A stretch of 53,056 nt of DNA, from assembly GCA_029012225.1 (NCBI GenBank), contig JAQXLR010000248.1, positions 1-53,056 of the forward strand, read 5' to 3'. The translations under genes were made by a program, and so were the position numbers. This document shows positions 39,222 to 48,799 of the stretch, piece after piece (position 1 is the first letter of the stretch; every line of letters starts with the position of its first letter). Below the pieces are notes generated by a model, which saw only the letters and a list, made by a program, of their open reading frames with translations, was not told where the DNA came from and did not search any database. Origin of the DNA: Clostridiales bacterium. GTDB taxonomy: Bacteria > Bacillota > Clostridia > Lachnospirales > Lachnospiraceae.

Positions 39222-41297
39222 TTAGTCAAACGCAAGCTTTTGTATCCGCTTATATCCGTCTTCTCTGTCAAAAGAAGTAATCCCACTGTTCGGATTTACC
39301 AGATAAAATCTCCGGCCAATGTAGAGACCTCTGCACTCCTCTATCGCACCGTCCTCATTCATGTTTGCTGTCATGCGCTCCTGAAACGCTCCGTCCTCCC
39401 ACGCAAAAAGGAAATAATTCTTATTCGTCCTTCCTCTGTAAGTCTCTCCTGCAAATCCGATTAAATTTTCCCTTGGCTCCGCCAATACATACTTGTACTG
39501 ATATAGCGCCGGACAGTAATCGATATTTTCAATGACAAGACTGCCAAGCGTATGGAGCTCTGCCGGATTGGAAATATCAAACATTGCGAGCTTGATTCCT
39601 TTTCGCTCTCCATTGTCCGGGTCTGTCTCATACCCGATTCCAAGCAGCTTATCCTCTCCCCAAAAATGCAAATACTCGGAAAAACCGGTAATTTTCAGCT
39701 CCGATAAAATCTTCGGATTTTTTGTGTCCGTCAAATCCACTGCAAACAGAGGGTCCGTGTTGCGATATGTAACAAAATATACGATATTTCCCAGATACCG
39801 CGCCGCATAAATTTCTTCCCCTTTTGCGATTCCTTCCAGCTTTCCCTCCAGCTTTAGCTTTTCATCAAACAGATAAAGTCTGTTTTCTGCTTCACTACCG
39901 CTTCGATCCGTCGTCAGAAGCCTTAGGTTTCCTTCCTTTTCATGGATCGCAAAGCTGTCTGTTACCATCCCCTTTACCGAGGTCGCTCCTGCTGCATTGA
40001 TGACTCCGTTTTTCATGGAGAATTTTGCAATCTGTGTTGTTCCCCCCAAAAAGCTGCCCTCCTGCCCATAAAGGTAGAAAGCTTCCGTGCTTACATAGAT
40101 TTCCACATAATTATTGAGTATCATCACACAATCCACAACATCCTTCGGACTTTTTACATTGATCGAGGATATCACAAGCCCTTGCTTTCCCTTTTCCGGC
40201 ACATAGATGCAATCTGCCATGACCGCCTTCCCGTTCACTGTGGGAATCCAGCCGCCCTCCTCTGCTGCAGCCTCTGCCTTTGCTCTCTCCACAGACGACA
40301 GCTCTATTTCCTCCTGCGTAAACAGATACAGAATGTCTCCTATTTTCCGGGAGGTCTTATAATAGCCGTCCTGAACAACAGAGCCATTTTCTTTTGGAGC
40401 CTGTCTGTCACGGATGTCATAGGTCTTAACCTCCGTCACTGTTTCCGTATTCATATAGTAAACATCCGCCAAAGCCTCCTCATCCGCCGCCGCACTCTTT
40501 TCCAGATTTGAGTTTTCTCTTTGCACAATCAAATTTAGCATATTACCGTCCACATACATTTCTACTATGGAATCGGATGCATCCTCCATAGAAAGTGTAA
40601 TCTCTCCTATTTGCCGCATCTCCCTATTTTGGACGTCTGTAATCACAACTCTGCTGTCATCCACCGTGTAAATGTACTTTCCGTCCGTCTTTACGATATC
40701 GCTCTCATCCACGCCCTCGGTCTGTAAATTTGTCTTAGAGTAACTCTCCTTGTTGTTAGAGGCATCCGCCATATCTTCTGCTGCATTGACAGCCTCACTT
40801 AAGCCCCCAACAGGAGCTGTTTCTATGCTTCCTGTCGTCGCTTCTGCTTCCGCCATTATGACATCTTGCCAAGAAGCACTATATTTTAGCTCGGAGCTTT
40901 GATTCGGCTTCTCCACAGCATCATAAACCACCTTGTATTCTCCTGCTATTACATACAAATCTCCTGCATTTTGCTTTGTCTCTGTGTTCTGTATTGCTTC
41001 CTCTGCTGCTTGTTCTGTCTTCGCTGTCTGCTGCAAATTTCCGGAATCATCCTTTTGCATAGCCGCATAAGCCCCGATTGCCAAGGCTGCTGCTGCCACC
41101 GCTGCCACGAGCCCGGCCGGTTTTCTTCCCCACTTTTTCACGTGTGGCTCTCCTTTTCCGCTCTTTTGCTTCGGCTCCTCCTTGAATCTTTGGATTGCCT
41201 CGATTCTTCCCTTTACTGCTCTTGGCGATATACTTTTGGGCACCTCAACTCGCGCCGCAGATTCTTCTATCCTCTTTAACAGCTCCTGTTCTGTCAT
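39222..41297 (-). CDS. Membrane-anchored beta-propeller domain protein (PF09826-like), probable anti-sigma partner
   Basis: Short cytoplasmic N-terminus, single TM (AGLVAAVAAAALAIGAYAAM), then repeats (GVDESDIVKTDGKYIYTVDDSRVVITDV.., NIVYFVTYRNTDPLFAVDLTDTKNPKILSELKITGFSEYLH). Confidence 0.82.
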   Translation of the reverse strand: MTEQELLKRIEESAARVEVPKSISPRAVKGRIEAIQRFKEEPKQKSGKGEPHVKKWGRKPAGLVAAVAAAALAIGAYAAMQKDDSGNLQQTAKTEQAAEEAIQNTETKQNAGDLYVIAGEYKVVYDAVEKPNQSSELKYSASWQDVIMAEAEATTGSIETAPVGGLSEAVNAAEDMADASNNKESYSKTNLQTEGVDESDIVKTDGKYIYTVDDSRVVITDVQNREMRQIGEITLSMEDASDSIVEMYVDGNMLNLIVQRENSNLEKSAAADEEALADVYYMNTETVTEVKTYDIRDRQAPKENGSVVQDGYYKTSRKIGDILYLFTQEEIELSSVERAKAEAAAEEGGWIPTVNGKAVMADCIYVPEKGKQGLVISSINVKSPKDVVDCVMILNNYVEIYVSTEAFYLYGQEGSFLGGTTQIAKFSMKNGVINAAGATSVKGMVTDSFAIHEKEGNLRLLTTDRSGSEAENRLYLFDEKLKLEGKLEGIAKGEEIYAARYLGNIVYFVTYRNTDPLFAVDLTDTKNPKILSELKITGFSEYLHFWGEDKLLGIGYETDPDNGERKGIKLAMFDISNPAELHTLGSLVIENIDYCPALYQYKYVLAEPRENLIGFAGETYRGRTNKNYFLFAWEDGAFQERMTANMNEDGAIEECRGLYIGRRFYLVNPNSGITSFDREDGYKRIQKLAFD

Positions 41298-41324
41298 AGA
41301 CCTACCCTCCCTTTTGCTTTTTCT

Positions 41325-41837
41325 TTAAAACTGTCCCGCCATTCTTTTTAGAGCACGACTCTCTTTGGAGCGCACTGTATTTTCATTCATATGTAAAATC
41401 TCTGCAATCTCGCGACTTTTATATCCGCAAAATATGTGCATTCCGACAATGAGACGTTCCTCCTCCGACAGCTCAAAGAACAGTTTTCGAACGTAGGCAG
41501 CCTCCTCCATGCTTTGCCCGGAAGCTGCTCCTTCTATCTGCTCTGCCTCCTTGTCCAAGTCAAGCATCCTGTTGGCACATTCTCTTAGCCTGTCCTTGCA
41601 TTTATTCGTAAGAATCCGGAAAATCCAGCTTTTAAATGCCTCCTCCGACCTTAATTTGCTGATAGAAGCAAAGGCATCTACCACTGCTTCACTGACAACG
41701 TCCTCCGCATCCGCAGTATTGCGAAGGGTATAGAGCGCAAATCGATACATATTTTCATAAATTTCTTCATAGAGCATTGCAAAGGCTTCCGTATCCCCAT
41801 GCTTTGCTCTCTTTACCAATTTTAAATCATCCTCCAT
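41325..41837 (-). CDS. RNA polymerase ECF-type sigma factor
   Basis: KRAKHGDTEAFAMLYEEIYENMYRFALYTLRNTADAEDVVSEAVVDAFASISKLRSEEAFKSWIFRILTNKCKDRLRE; sigma4 LSEEERLIVGMHIFCGYKSREIAEILHMNENTVRSKESRALKRM. Confidence 0.92.
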   Translation of the reverse strand: MEDDLKLVKRAKHGDTEAFAMLYEEIYENMYRFALYTLRNTADAEDVVSEAVVDAFASISKLRSEEAFKSWIFRILTNKCKDRLRECANRMLDLDKEAEQIEGAASGQSMEEAAYVRKLFFELSEEERLIVGMHIFCGYKSREIAEILHMNENTVRSKESRALKRMAGQF

Positions 41838-42000
41838 AACTACCCCCTACGTGATTCCCTGGCTTTTCCTCTTATTGATAAGACGGATAAGCAGTTGATT
41901 TTGTTGCATTATTTTCCAAATTTTCTTGCCAGACGCTGCAAAAAATAAGATAATATTATAAGACACATACCGTCAAGTAAGAAGAAAGGAGATTTTTCAC

Positions 42001-42990
42001 ATGGAAAACCAAGCACTTTTGCCAATAAAACGTCATTTTTCAAACCTTGGACTCATTTATTTTTTGGGAAGCCTGATTATTTTTGGTGTACAAATCGGCT
42101 CTGCTCGTCTGATAGGCTTCCTAAATCCGACTCTTTTGTGGCATTATGATTCCGCCATTCTTGTGTCCATGCTTCCGATGTATGTCATCGCACTGCCAAT
42201 CATGACGCTCCTCATCCGTACCATACCCTCCTCACCTTTGGAAAAGCATAAGATGTCTGTCCTCCAATGGATGATTGCTCTGCTCATGTGCTTTGCCCTC
42301 ATGTCCGTAAGCAATATGATCGGACAGTTTATCACAAATATCATTGCCCTGCTAAAAGGGTCTGTCGTTGACAATGTCGTCTTGCAGGTGACAAGCAATA
42401 TCAGTCTTCCCACCTCATTTTTGCTTATGGTAATTCTTGCTCCGATTTGGGAAGAAATCATTTTCCGTAAGCTTTTAATTGACCGCACGGCGATTTATGG
42501 GGAAGGTGTCTCTATTCTGCTTTCCGGTCTGCTTTTTGGTCTGTTTCACGGAAACCTCAATCAATTCGCCTATGCTTTTTCTCTTGGCGCATTTTGGGGC
42601 TTTCTGTATGTAAAAACAGGCAAAATCATTTATTCCATTTTATTGCATATGGCCGTTAATTTTCAAGGCTCCGTCATCAGTATGCTTGTATTAAAAAGTT
42701 TAAATTTAGAGACTTTATATGCGATTATGGAAAACCCCTCACTTGACAATTCTGCCCTTCTTCCGTATTTACCGGGATTGATTTTCTGTTTGTTTTATAT
42801 GCTTGTATTTTTTGCAATCGTAATAGCCGGTATTGTCCTCCTGCTTGTGAATATCAAAAAGTTTACTTTAAAGTCGGGTAATATTGTGATACCAAAGGGA
42901 AAGATTTTCTCGACTGTCCTTCTTAATATCGGTATGATTCTGTTTTCCGGCTTTTGGATTGTCCAAATGATACTGCAGCTGCTTAATTAG
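42001..42990 (+). CDS. CPBP family intramembrane metalloprotease
   Basis: APIWEEIIFRKLLID (EExxxR), FGLFHGNLNQF (FxxxH), HMAVNF. Confidence 0.9.
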   Translation: MENQALLPIKRHFSNLGLIYFLGSLIIFGVQIGSARLIGFLNPTLLWHYDSAILVSMLPMYVIALPIMTLLIRTIPSSPLEKHKMSVLQWMIALLMCFALMSVSNMIGQFITNIIALLKGSVVDNVVLQVTSNISLPTSFLLMVILAPIWEEIIFRKLLIDRTAIYGEGVSILLSGLLFGLFHGNLNQFAYAFSLGAFWGFLYVKTGKIIYSILLHMAVNFQGSVISMLVLKSLNLETLYAIMENPSLDNSALLPYLPGLIFCLFYMLVFFAIVIAGIVLLLVNIKKFTLKSGNIVIPKGKIFSTVLLNIGMILFSGFWIVQMILQLLN

Positions 42991-43084
42991 AAGTTCTAAG
43001 AAAATAATCTACACACTTGGGCAAAAGCATGAAAATACGAAAAAGAAAAAATTGCATTTGAGCATTCGAGGAAACGAAAGAGAA

Positions 43085-43775
43085 ATGAGTGTAGCCATAG
43101 GAAATTTTCTTGTCTGTCTGCGAGAAGAAGCAGGCGCATCACAAAAGGATATCTGCGAAGGCATCTGCAAGGTATCAACCTATAGTAATTATGAGCGGGA
43201 TGAAAGAGTACCTGATTTTCTGACTCTCAATCGGATTTTTGAACGGCTGGGATATGGCATTGTGAGCTTATCTGCCTATGTGACAGAAAAAGAGATCGCA
43301 TATCTGCAGTGGAGAATGGACACATCTTTCCGTCAGCAGTGTCAGTCCGGAGGAAAGCTTACAAGTCTTGGAAAACGCTTATCAATTACTAAAAAAACAA
43401 AAGAAACTGTACCACGTAACAGAGGTTCTTCGTCTGATGATTGCCTGTAAGGAGGAAAAGGAAGATGAGAGCCATAGTGAGCAGAAAGACTATCGCGCTG
43501 TCTGCCTGCTTTATGAGTTTTTCGAAAAAAGTATCGCGTTTCATCCTTATGAAATCTGCGAAAATACATGGATGCTTACAATGGTGGGCGATTATCTGTC
43601 CAGATATCGCAACCGAAAACAATATGCGAACTGGCATTGGATCTATCTAATATATATGGAATACCAAGAAGACAAAAGGAAATCGCAATGTACTACAAAA
43701 AACGGTATGGAGAGTAATTTATTCCGATTCTTGTGTGGAAAAAGAAATTGCACTACGCGTTTATAACCAAAACCA
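43085..43775 (+). pseudogene. XRE-family (Rgg/PlcR-like) transcriptional regulator, frameshifted
   Basis: HTH in frame 2 (MSVAIGNFLVCLREEAGASQKDICEGICKVSTYSNYERDERVPDFLTLNRIFERLGYGI), continuing in another frame (EESLQVLENAYQLLKKQKKLYHVTEVLRLMIACKEEK...) and probably a third (SDSCVEKEIALRVYNQNQ*). Confidence 0.65.
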
Positions 43776-43780
43776 ATGAT

Positions 43781-43836
43781 AAGACCATGATGTTTTCGTA
43801 GAATTTTTAAAAATTTCACGAAAACGTCATGGTCTT
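43781..43836. repeat. Long near-perfect hairpin upstream of the ABC gene
   Basis: AAGACCATGATGTTTTCGT ... ACGAAAACGTCATGGTCTT: 19-bp arms with one G-T pair; inner A/T loop also self-complementary. Confidence 0.85.
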
Positions 43837-43922
43837 TCCAAATTTCAGCAATATAATTAAGATAATCGTTCGAAAAATTTTTATTATCTCAAATGGAAGC
43901 CTTTTTAAAAAAGGAGTTTTTT

Positions 43923-45563
43923 ATGATAATTAACCCAAATGCAGACTTTATGAGCCCTTTTCGAATCAGCAGCTACATAAAAGAAAACATTCGATTCTAC
44001 TCTGTATTTTGTATCGCCAAGCTGCTGCAGATTCTACTGCTGGCTGTGATTCCTTATATTTTAAGCATATGTGTAGATCAGCTTACAAAAGACGCCCAAC
44101 AATTATCCCCTCTTTTGGCTGTTTTTTTCGTTTGCACATTTTTTGAGTTGTTTGTATCCGTCGCCGTAAATGAGCTAAATGTCCGATTATCCAACAAAAT
44201 TGCATTTCAAATTGAGTATAACACAACAAGGCATATAAAGAGAGCTTCCTATCAATCGGTAAATGCTTACGATGACGCTTATCTTGCGCAGCGTATTAAC
44301 AACGATGCTGTAATTCTCGGCGATTTTGTTGTCGAACAGCTGCCATACTTTTTATCCGATCTTGCATTTGCATTGTTAATTACTGTGATTACCTTTACGG
44401 TTAGTCTTCCTCTCGGAATGCTTGTGGCCGTATTTATCGTATTGCTAGTTCTTGTGTATCTGGTTACGAAAAAAATCATGTATACACGTGGACAGGATAT
44501 GCTTGAAGCACAGGGTCAATTCTTTTCCATGCTAAGCAGTCAATTTTTGAATATTTTATCCATCAAGATGAATGCGTGGTATGATGAGACAGATTCTGAG
44601 TTTATTAAGATTGTAAGCTCTTTTTTTTACAAATCCATTCAATACCTAAGAGTCGTCAATACTGTAGCTGCGACAAATGCACTCCTTTGTCGCCTTGCGT
44701 ATGGCGGTGCCATTTTTCTTTTAGGAAGTGCGATTTCAACAGAAGCAGTATCAATTGGAGCATTTTCCATTGTCCTCTTGTATATCCAACTCCTATTATC
44801 AAAACTGCAAAGTGCAACGGAATTTGGACACAAGCTGGAGCAATATAGGGTTGCCAAAAATAGAATGGAAGAATTTTGTTCTTTTGCAATTGAGTCGAAC
44901 GGAAAAAAGATTTTGACAGAAATCCATGAAATACGAGCAGAGAATCTATCGGTAAAACGCGGCACAAGCAGTATATTTGCCAATGTGAGCCTTTCCCTTA
45001 AAAAAGGGAGGCTGTATGTGATACGAGGAGAAAACGGAGCCGGAAAAACCACTTTCGTCCATGCTCTACTGGGAGTATTAGAGAGGAGCGATGGGAGAAT
45101 CTTTTATAATAATGAGCTTATATCGGATATTGACCTGTATTCCGCACGGAAACAGCTCCTTGCGGTCGCTACGCAGGAACCATATATCTATTCCGGCACC
45201 TTAGAGGAAAATATAACGTATGGAACGGGAAAGCCCTTTACGCAGAGCAAAGAGATTCCTATCATAGCGGAATTGATATCCTTTATGGAAAAAAGAGAGA
45301 GGAAAGAAAACACCAGCATCACCTCAAAAAACACACCTCTCTCCGGTGGAGAAAAACAAAAAATATCTCTGTCCCGTGCTTTATTAAAAGACGCTGATGT
45401 TCTTATCCTTGACGAGCCTACCAATGCTCTCGATTCGGAAAGCATTGACAGCCTTCTTTCTTATTTGCAGGAGATCAAAGAAAACCATATAATTATCATA
45501 ATTTCGCACAATGAAAGAATGATACGGCTTGCAGATGAGGTAATCGACTTACAGAAAAGATGA
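43923..45563 (+). CDS. ABC transporter, fused permease/ATP-binding
   Basis: AAAGGAG RBS before ATG 43923; GENGAGKTTFVHALLGV, PLSGGEKQKISLSRALL, VLILDEPTNALDS. Confidence 0.9.
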   Translation: MIINPNADFMSPFRISSYIKENIRFYSVFCIAKLLQILLLAVIPYILSICVDQLTKDAQQLSPLLAVFFVCTFFELFVSVAVNELNVRLSNKIAFQIEYNTTRHIKRASYQSVNAYDDAYLAQRINNDAVILGDFVVEQLPYFLSDLAFALLITVITFTVSLPLGMLVAVFIVLLVLVYLVTKKIMYTRGQDMLEAQGQFFSMLSSQFLNILSIKMNAWYDETDSEFIKIVSSFFYKSIQYLRVVNTVAATNALLCRLAYGGAIFLLGSAISTEAVSIGAFSIVLLYIQLLLSKLQSATEFGHKLEQYRVAKNRMEEFCSFAIESNGKKILTEIHEIRAENLSVKRGTSSIFANVSLSLKKGRLYVIRGENGAGKTTFVHALLGVLERSDGRIFYNNELISDIDLYSARKQLLAVATQEPYIYSGTLEENITYGTGKPFTQSKEIPIIAELISFMEKRERKENTSITSKNTPLSGGEKQKISLSRALLKDADVLILDEPTNALDSESIDSLLSYLQEIKENHIIIIISHNERMIRLADEVIDLQKR

Positions 45564-45639
45564 CGAACGAATTGGAATCGATGCGCAGAAAGCTGCAGTC
45601 CTATGCCCTACACTTGGCTAAGTCGCATGGTAAAGCTGC
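45521..45639. repeat. Copy B of ~120-bp direct repeat (ABC 3' end plus degenerate tRNA-Cys)
   Basis: See copy A at 38027-38145. Confidence 0.85.
45559..45627 (-). pseudogene. Degenerate tRNA-Cys
   Basis: Reads CTTAGCCAAGTGTAGGGCATAGGACTGCAGCTTTCTGCGCATCGATTCCAATTCG on the minus strand; acceptor stem no longer pairs, D-loop has lost a base. Confidence 0.7.
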
Positions 45640-45714
45640 AAAGTTTCCTTCCCATTTTTCAAAGAAACTCACGATACCTGCTACTCCAACTATTTCAGAA
45701 AGGTGTGATATTAC

Positions 45715-46985
45715 ATGAAAACGCAAATCCATAAGAATCGCATCCTAGAAATCGGAATCCTTCTTTTTTTAGCGATTTCAAACATCCTGATGGTCGTAAA
45801 TTCATTCATGAATATCAGAATGACAAATGCTGTCATTGACAGAGATTTTAAGACTTTTTTAGTCTATTTGAGCATTGTCATTATCATGATGATTTCCGTC
45901 TCCATCGTTCAGTATTTTGGCAGTGTGCTTCAAGCAGCCAGCAAAAAACACATTGCACGAAAGCTTCGCGAAAAATATTTTAAAAATTATGTGGAAAATT
46001 ACTGCCTTTCTCAAAAAAATATCGCAGACATAGGTGTTTCCAGACTTACAAATGATGTCTCCTATATTATTCAGCACAAAATAGATGCAGGCTATCGCTT
46101 CTGGAATTTGGCAATGGGAGTCGTCTTTCCGCTTGGCGGAGCAGTCTTGATTCATTGGTCCTTCCTGCTTGTCTTTCCCGTCAGCGCAGTGATTTCCATT
46201 TTTGCTATGTCAAGACTTTCTCCTATCCTGCAACAGATTTCTTCCGAGCAGAGCAATGAAAATGAACGCTTTGTTGCTAAAATATCAGATTTAATGGGTG
46301 GCTTTTCTACTCTATTCTCTTTTCAGGCTCTGTCAGGCTTTTTCGAAAAGGTAAAAGATGCCAGTATGACATTGGAGGAGAAAAAAGAGGCCTATGGAAA
46401 AAAATTTGCTTTTGCCCAAAGTATGATGATGTGTACCATGGTGCTGTCTCAGCTCATTTATGTTATTGTGGCCGGTTTGCTCGTAATTGGCGGAAAAACG
46501 ACACCGGGTGCAATTGTGGGACTGATGAGCATTGCCTCTGCCTTTTATGGAAACTGCCAGAATCTTCTTTCCGTAAAAATGGAGATGGATTCTGCGAAAC
46601 CCTTATGTGACAAGCTTTTAACAGTAGACTTGACAGCGCCAAAAAGCAGCGTCTCATTAAAAGAAATGAACGAAAAAATAGAAGTTCGCCAATTAACCTT
46701 CCAATATCCCGATACAGAGAAAAAGATTTTTGATAATGCCTCCTTTGTGTTTGAAACGGGTAAAAAATATCTGATTCACGGAAAAAGCGGCAGTGGAAAG
46801 TCTACGTTAATGAAATTAATCTCAGGCAGACTGACAGATTATCAAGGAACGATTCTTTATGATGATGTAGAGATAAAAACCTGTCTGCACAATGCTTAAC
46901 AGAGCTTATCGCCTATCTGGATCAAAATACATATATTTTTGAAGACACGGTAAGAAACAATATTACCTTATTTAACCAAGAAGGA
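45715..46985 (+). pseudogene. ABC transporter permease/ATPase, frameshifted and 3'-truncated
   Basis: TM domain and Walker A ([17 protein letters not shown]), frameshift near 46890-46900, then LTELIAYLDQNTYIFEDTVRNNITLFNQEG in another frame. No signature motif or Walker B before the PAS-protein sequence begins. Confidence 0.75.
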
Positions 46986-47010
46986 ACAGACTCTTACAGC
47001 AGAGTATCGT

Positions 47011-48753
47011 TTGATAAAAAAAGACGGAACTGTAATCTGCGTGAGAGATATTGCCACATCTAAGAAACAGGATGACGGCAAACTGGTTGCCAATTCGGTT
47101 TTGACCGATATAACCGATATTAAAAGTGAAAACAACGATCTGCAGTTTTTGAATGAAACGATTCCCTGCGGATTTTTAAAATATACCTGCGAAAAACAGC
47201 CTAAAATCACATACATCAATCAGACGATGATTGAGCTGCTCCGTTTCCCCGATATCAGGGATGGCGAGCTTGATTATCTTGAAATGTATAAGAGTAACAT
47301 TTTCTTGATGATACCGATGGAGGAACGCCGTAGATTTTCCAAGTATCTTAACCGCGTTTATTCCGCTGAAGCTCCCATTGCCGGTGAAATGACATTGCTC
47401 CGCTGTGACGGAACAAGAGCTTATATGTTTGGTTGGGTAACAAAAACTGTCAACGAGCAAGGAATCGAGGAATTTCAAAGCGTTTGCATGGATATTACCG
47501 TGCGGCATCAAGCCAGAAAAGCAACGGAAACAAAACGTTATCTGAAAGCGCTTACCGATGTTTATGATAAAATATTCGAATTTAATCTTGATGCCAATAC
47601 CATAAAATGCCTGCATTTGAATGATGGCTCATCATTCAAAAAATTTAAAGACATTGCAATGCAGATTGATGACGCTTTGGAAAAATGGATTATAGACGCT
47701 GTTGATTCCGAAAGTCGAGATCAGGTTCGAGCTTTCTTTAAAAACTTTTGCCAAAAAAAGATGTCTGAGTCCGGCACAAAGCCTCCGCAACTCTCATACA
47801 AGGCAAAATCTTCAACCGGAGAAATAAATCAATATATCGGTATGTTCATAAAAGTGGATGAATCTACCAGCTTCTATTGTTGCCGACACGTTCAGGATTC
47901 GGGAGAAGCCGCAGTTTTACGAATCGAAAACGATCAGTTAAAAGAAGATATGAAAGAGCTTGTCCTGCGTTTCTCTGACGGCATTGCTGCGTTTGAAATT
48001 TCGGTTGACGGAAAAGTAAAACCCTTGTATGCCAGTGAAAATGTGTGTGAGTTCTTCGGATACACAAAAGAAGAATGGCTGCCTCTGACCGGAAAGTATA
48101 CTCCGATTGAAAACTTTGTTGCTTATAGTGAAGCGGCTTATGAAGAATTTGCAGAACTGCTCAGAAACGGAGAGGCTGAATTTACCTACTTTGATTACAA
48201 CACCGAAACGGAGCGAAAAATAAAAGCAATCTGCTCTCAGAGAAATGCTGACAGAATTTCTCCGAGATATGTTATGCTATACCAGGTTGAAGATACAGAG
48301 CCCGACAAGAAAAAAAGCTTACCGGAAAACCGCACTATCTCGATTCGCACCTTTGGTTATTTCGATGTGTTTGTCGGAGATAAACCGATCGCGTTCCGCA
48401 ACAAAAAATCAAAAGAGCTGCTTGCGCTTCTTGTTGACCGCAGAGGAGGATATATCACCTCGGAAGAAGCAATCGGATTTTTATGGGAGGATGAACCTGC
48501 CAATACGGTAACGATGTCAAGATACCGTAAGGTTGCCCTTCGCCTTAAAAACACTTTGGAGGAATACGGTATATCGGAGATTGTTGAGGCGGTTGACGGA
48601 AAGCGCCGTATCGTTATGGAAAAGATTCAGTGCGATCTTTATAACTATCTTTCGGGCAAAGAAGAATATGCCCAGCTCTTTAAGGGAAGTTATCTGACGA
48701 ATTACAGTTGGAGTGAGACAACCCTAGGAGAACTGTCTAACAACTTGAAATAA
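47011..48753 (+). CDS. PAS-domain regulator with SARP/OmpR-like winged-helix C-terminus; likely 5'-truncated
   Basis: Begins inside a PAS-like module (AEYRLIKKDGTVICVRDIA...DITDIK); further PAS-like modules; C-terminal TISIRTFGYFDVFVGDKPIAFRNKKSKELLALLVDRRGGYITSEEAIGFLWEDE. TTG start. Confidence 0.7.
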   Translation: MIKKDGTVICVRDIATSKKQDDGKLVANSVLTDITDIKSENNDLQFLNETIPCGFLKYTCEKQPKITYINQTMIELLRFPDIRDGELDYLEMYKSNIFLMIPMEERRRFSKYLNRVYSAEAPIAGEMTLLRCDGTRAYMFGWVTKTVNEQGIEEFQSVCMDITVRHQARKATETKRYLKALTDVYDKIFEFNLDANTIKCLHLNDGSSFKKFKDIAMQIDDALEKWIIDAVDSESRDQVRAFFKNFCQKKMSESGTKPPQLSYKAKSSTGEINQYIGMFIKVDESTSFYCCRHVQDSGEAAVLRIENDQLKEDMKELVLRFSDGIAAFEISVDGKVKPLYASENVCEFFGYTKEEWLPLTGKYTPIENFVAYSEAAYEEFAELLRNGEAEFTYFDYNTETERKIKAICSQRNADRISPRYVMLYQVEDTEPDKKKSLPENRTISIRTFGYFDVFVGDKPIAFRNKKSKELLALLVDRRGGYITSEEAIGFLWEDEPANTVTMSRYRKVALRLKNTLEEYGISEIVEAVDGKRRIVMEKIQCDLYNYLSGKEEYAQLFKGSYLTNYSWSETTLGELSNNLK

Positions 48754-48757
48754 AGAA

Positions 48758-48794
48758 AAACCGCCGTGTCTTGGAATCCCCCACACATGGCGGC
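48758..48794. terminator. Putative terminator between converging genes
   Basis: ACCGCCGTGT ... ACACATGGCGGCTATTT inverted repeat. Confidence 0.5.
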
Positions 48795-48799
48795 TATTT

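Noticed and set aside
39942-40511. 189-aa plus-strand ORF
   Set aside because: Antisense to the beta-propeller gene.
45559-45627. A second functional tRNA-Cys
   Set aside because: Acceptor stem no longer pairs and a D-loop base is missing; treated as a pseudogene.
38027-45639. Prophage or ICE integrated at tRNA-Cys
   Set aside because: No integrase, recombinase, relaxase or phage structural genes, and the repeat extends past the tRNA on both sides.
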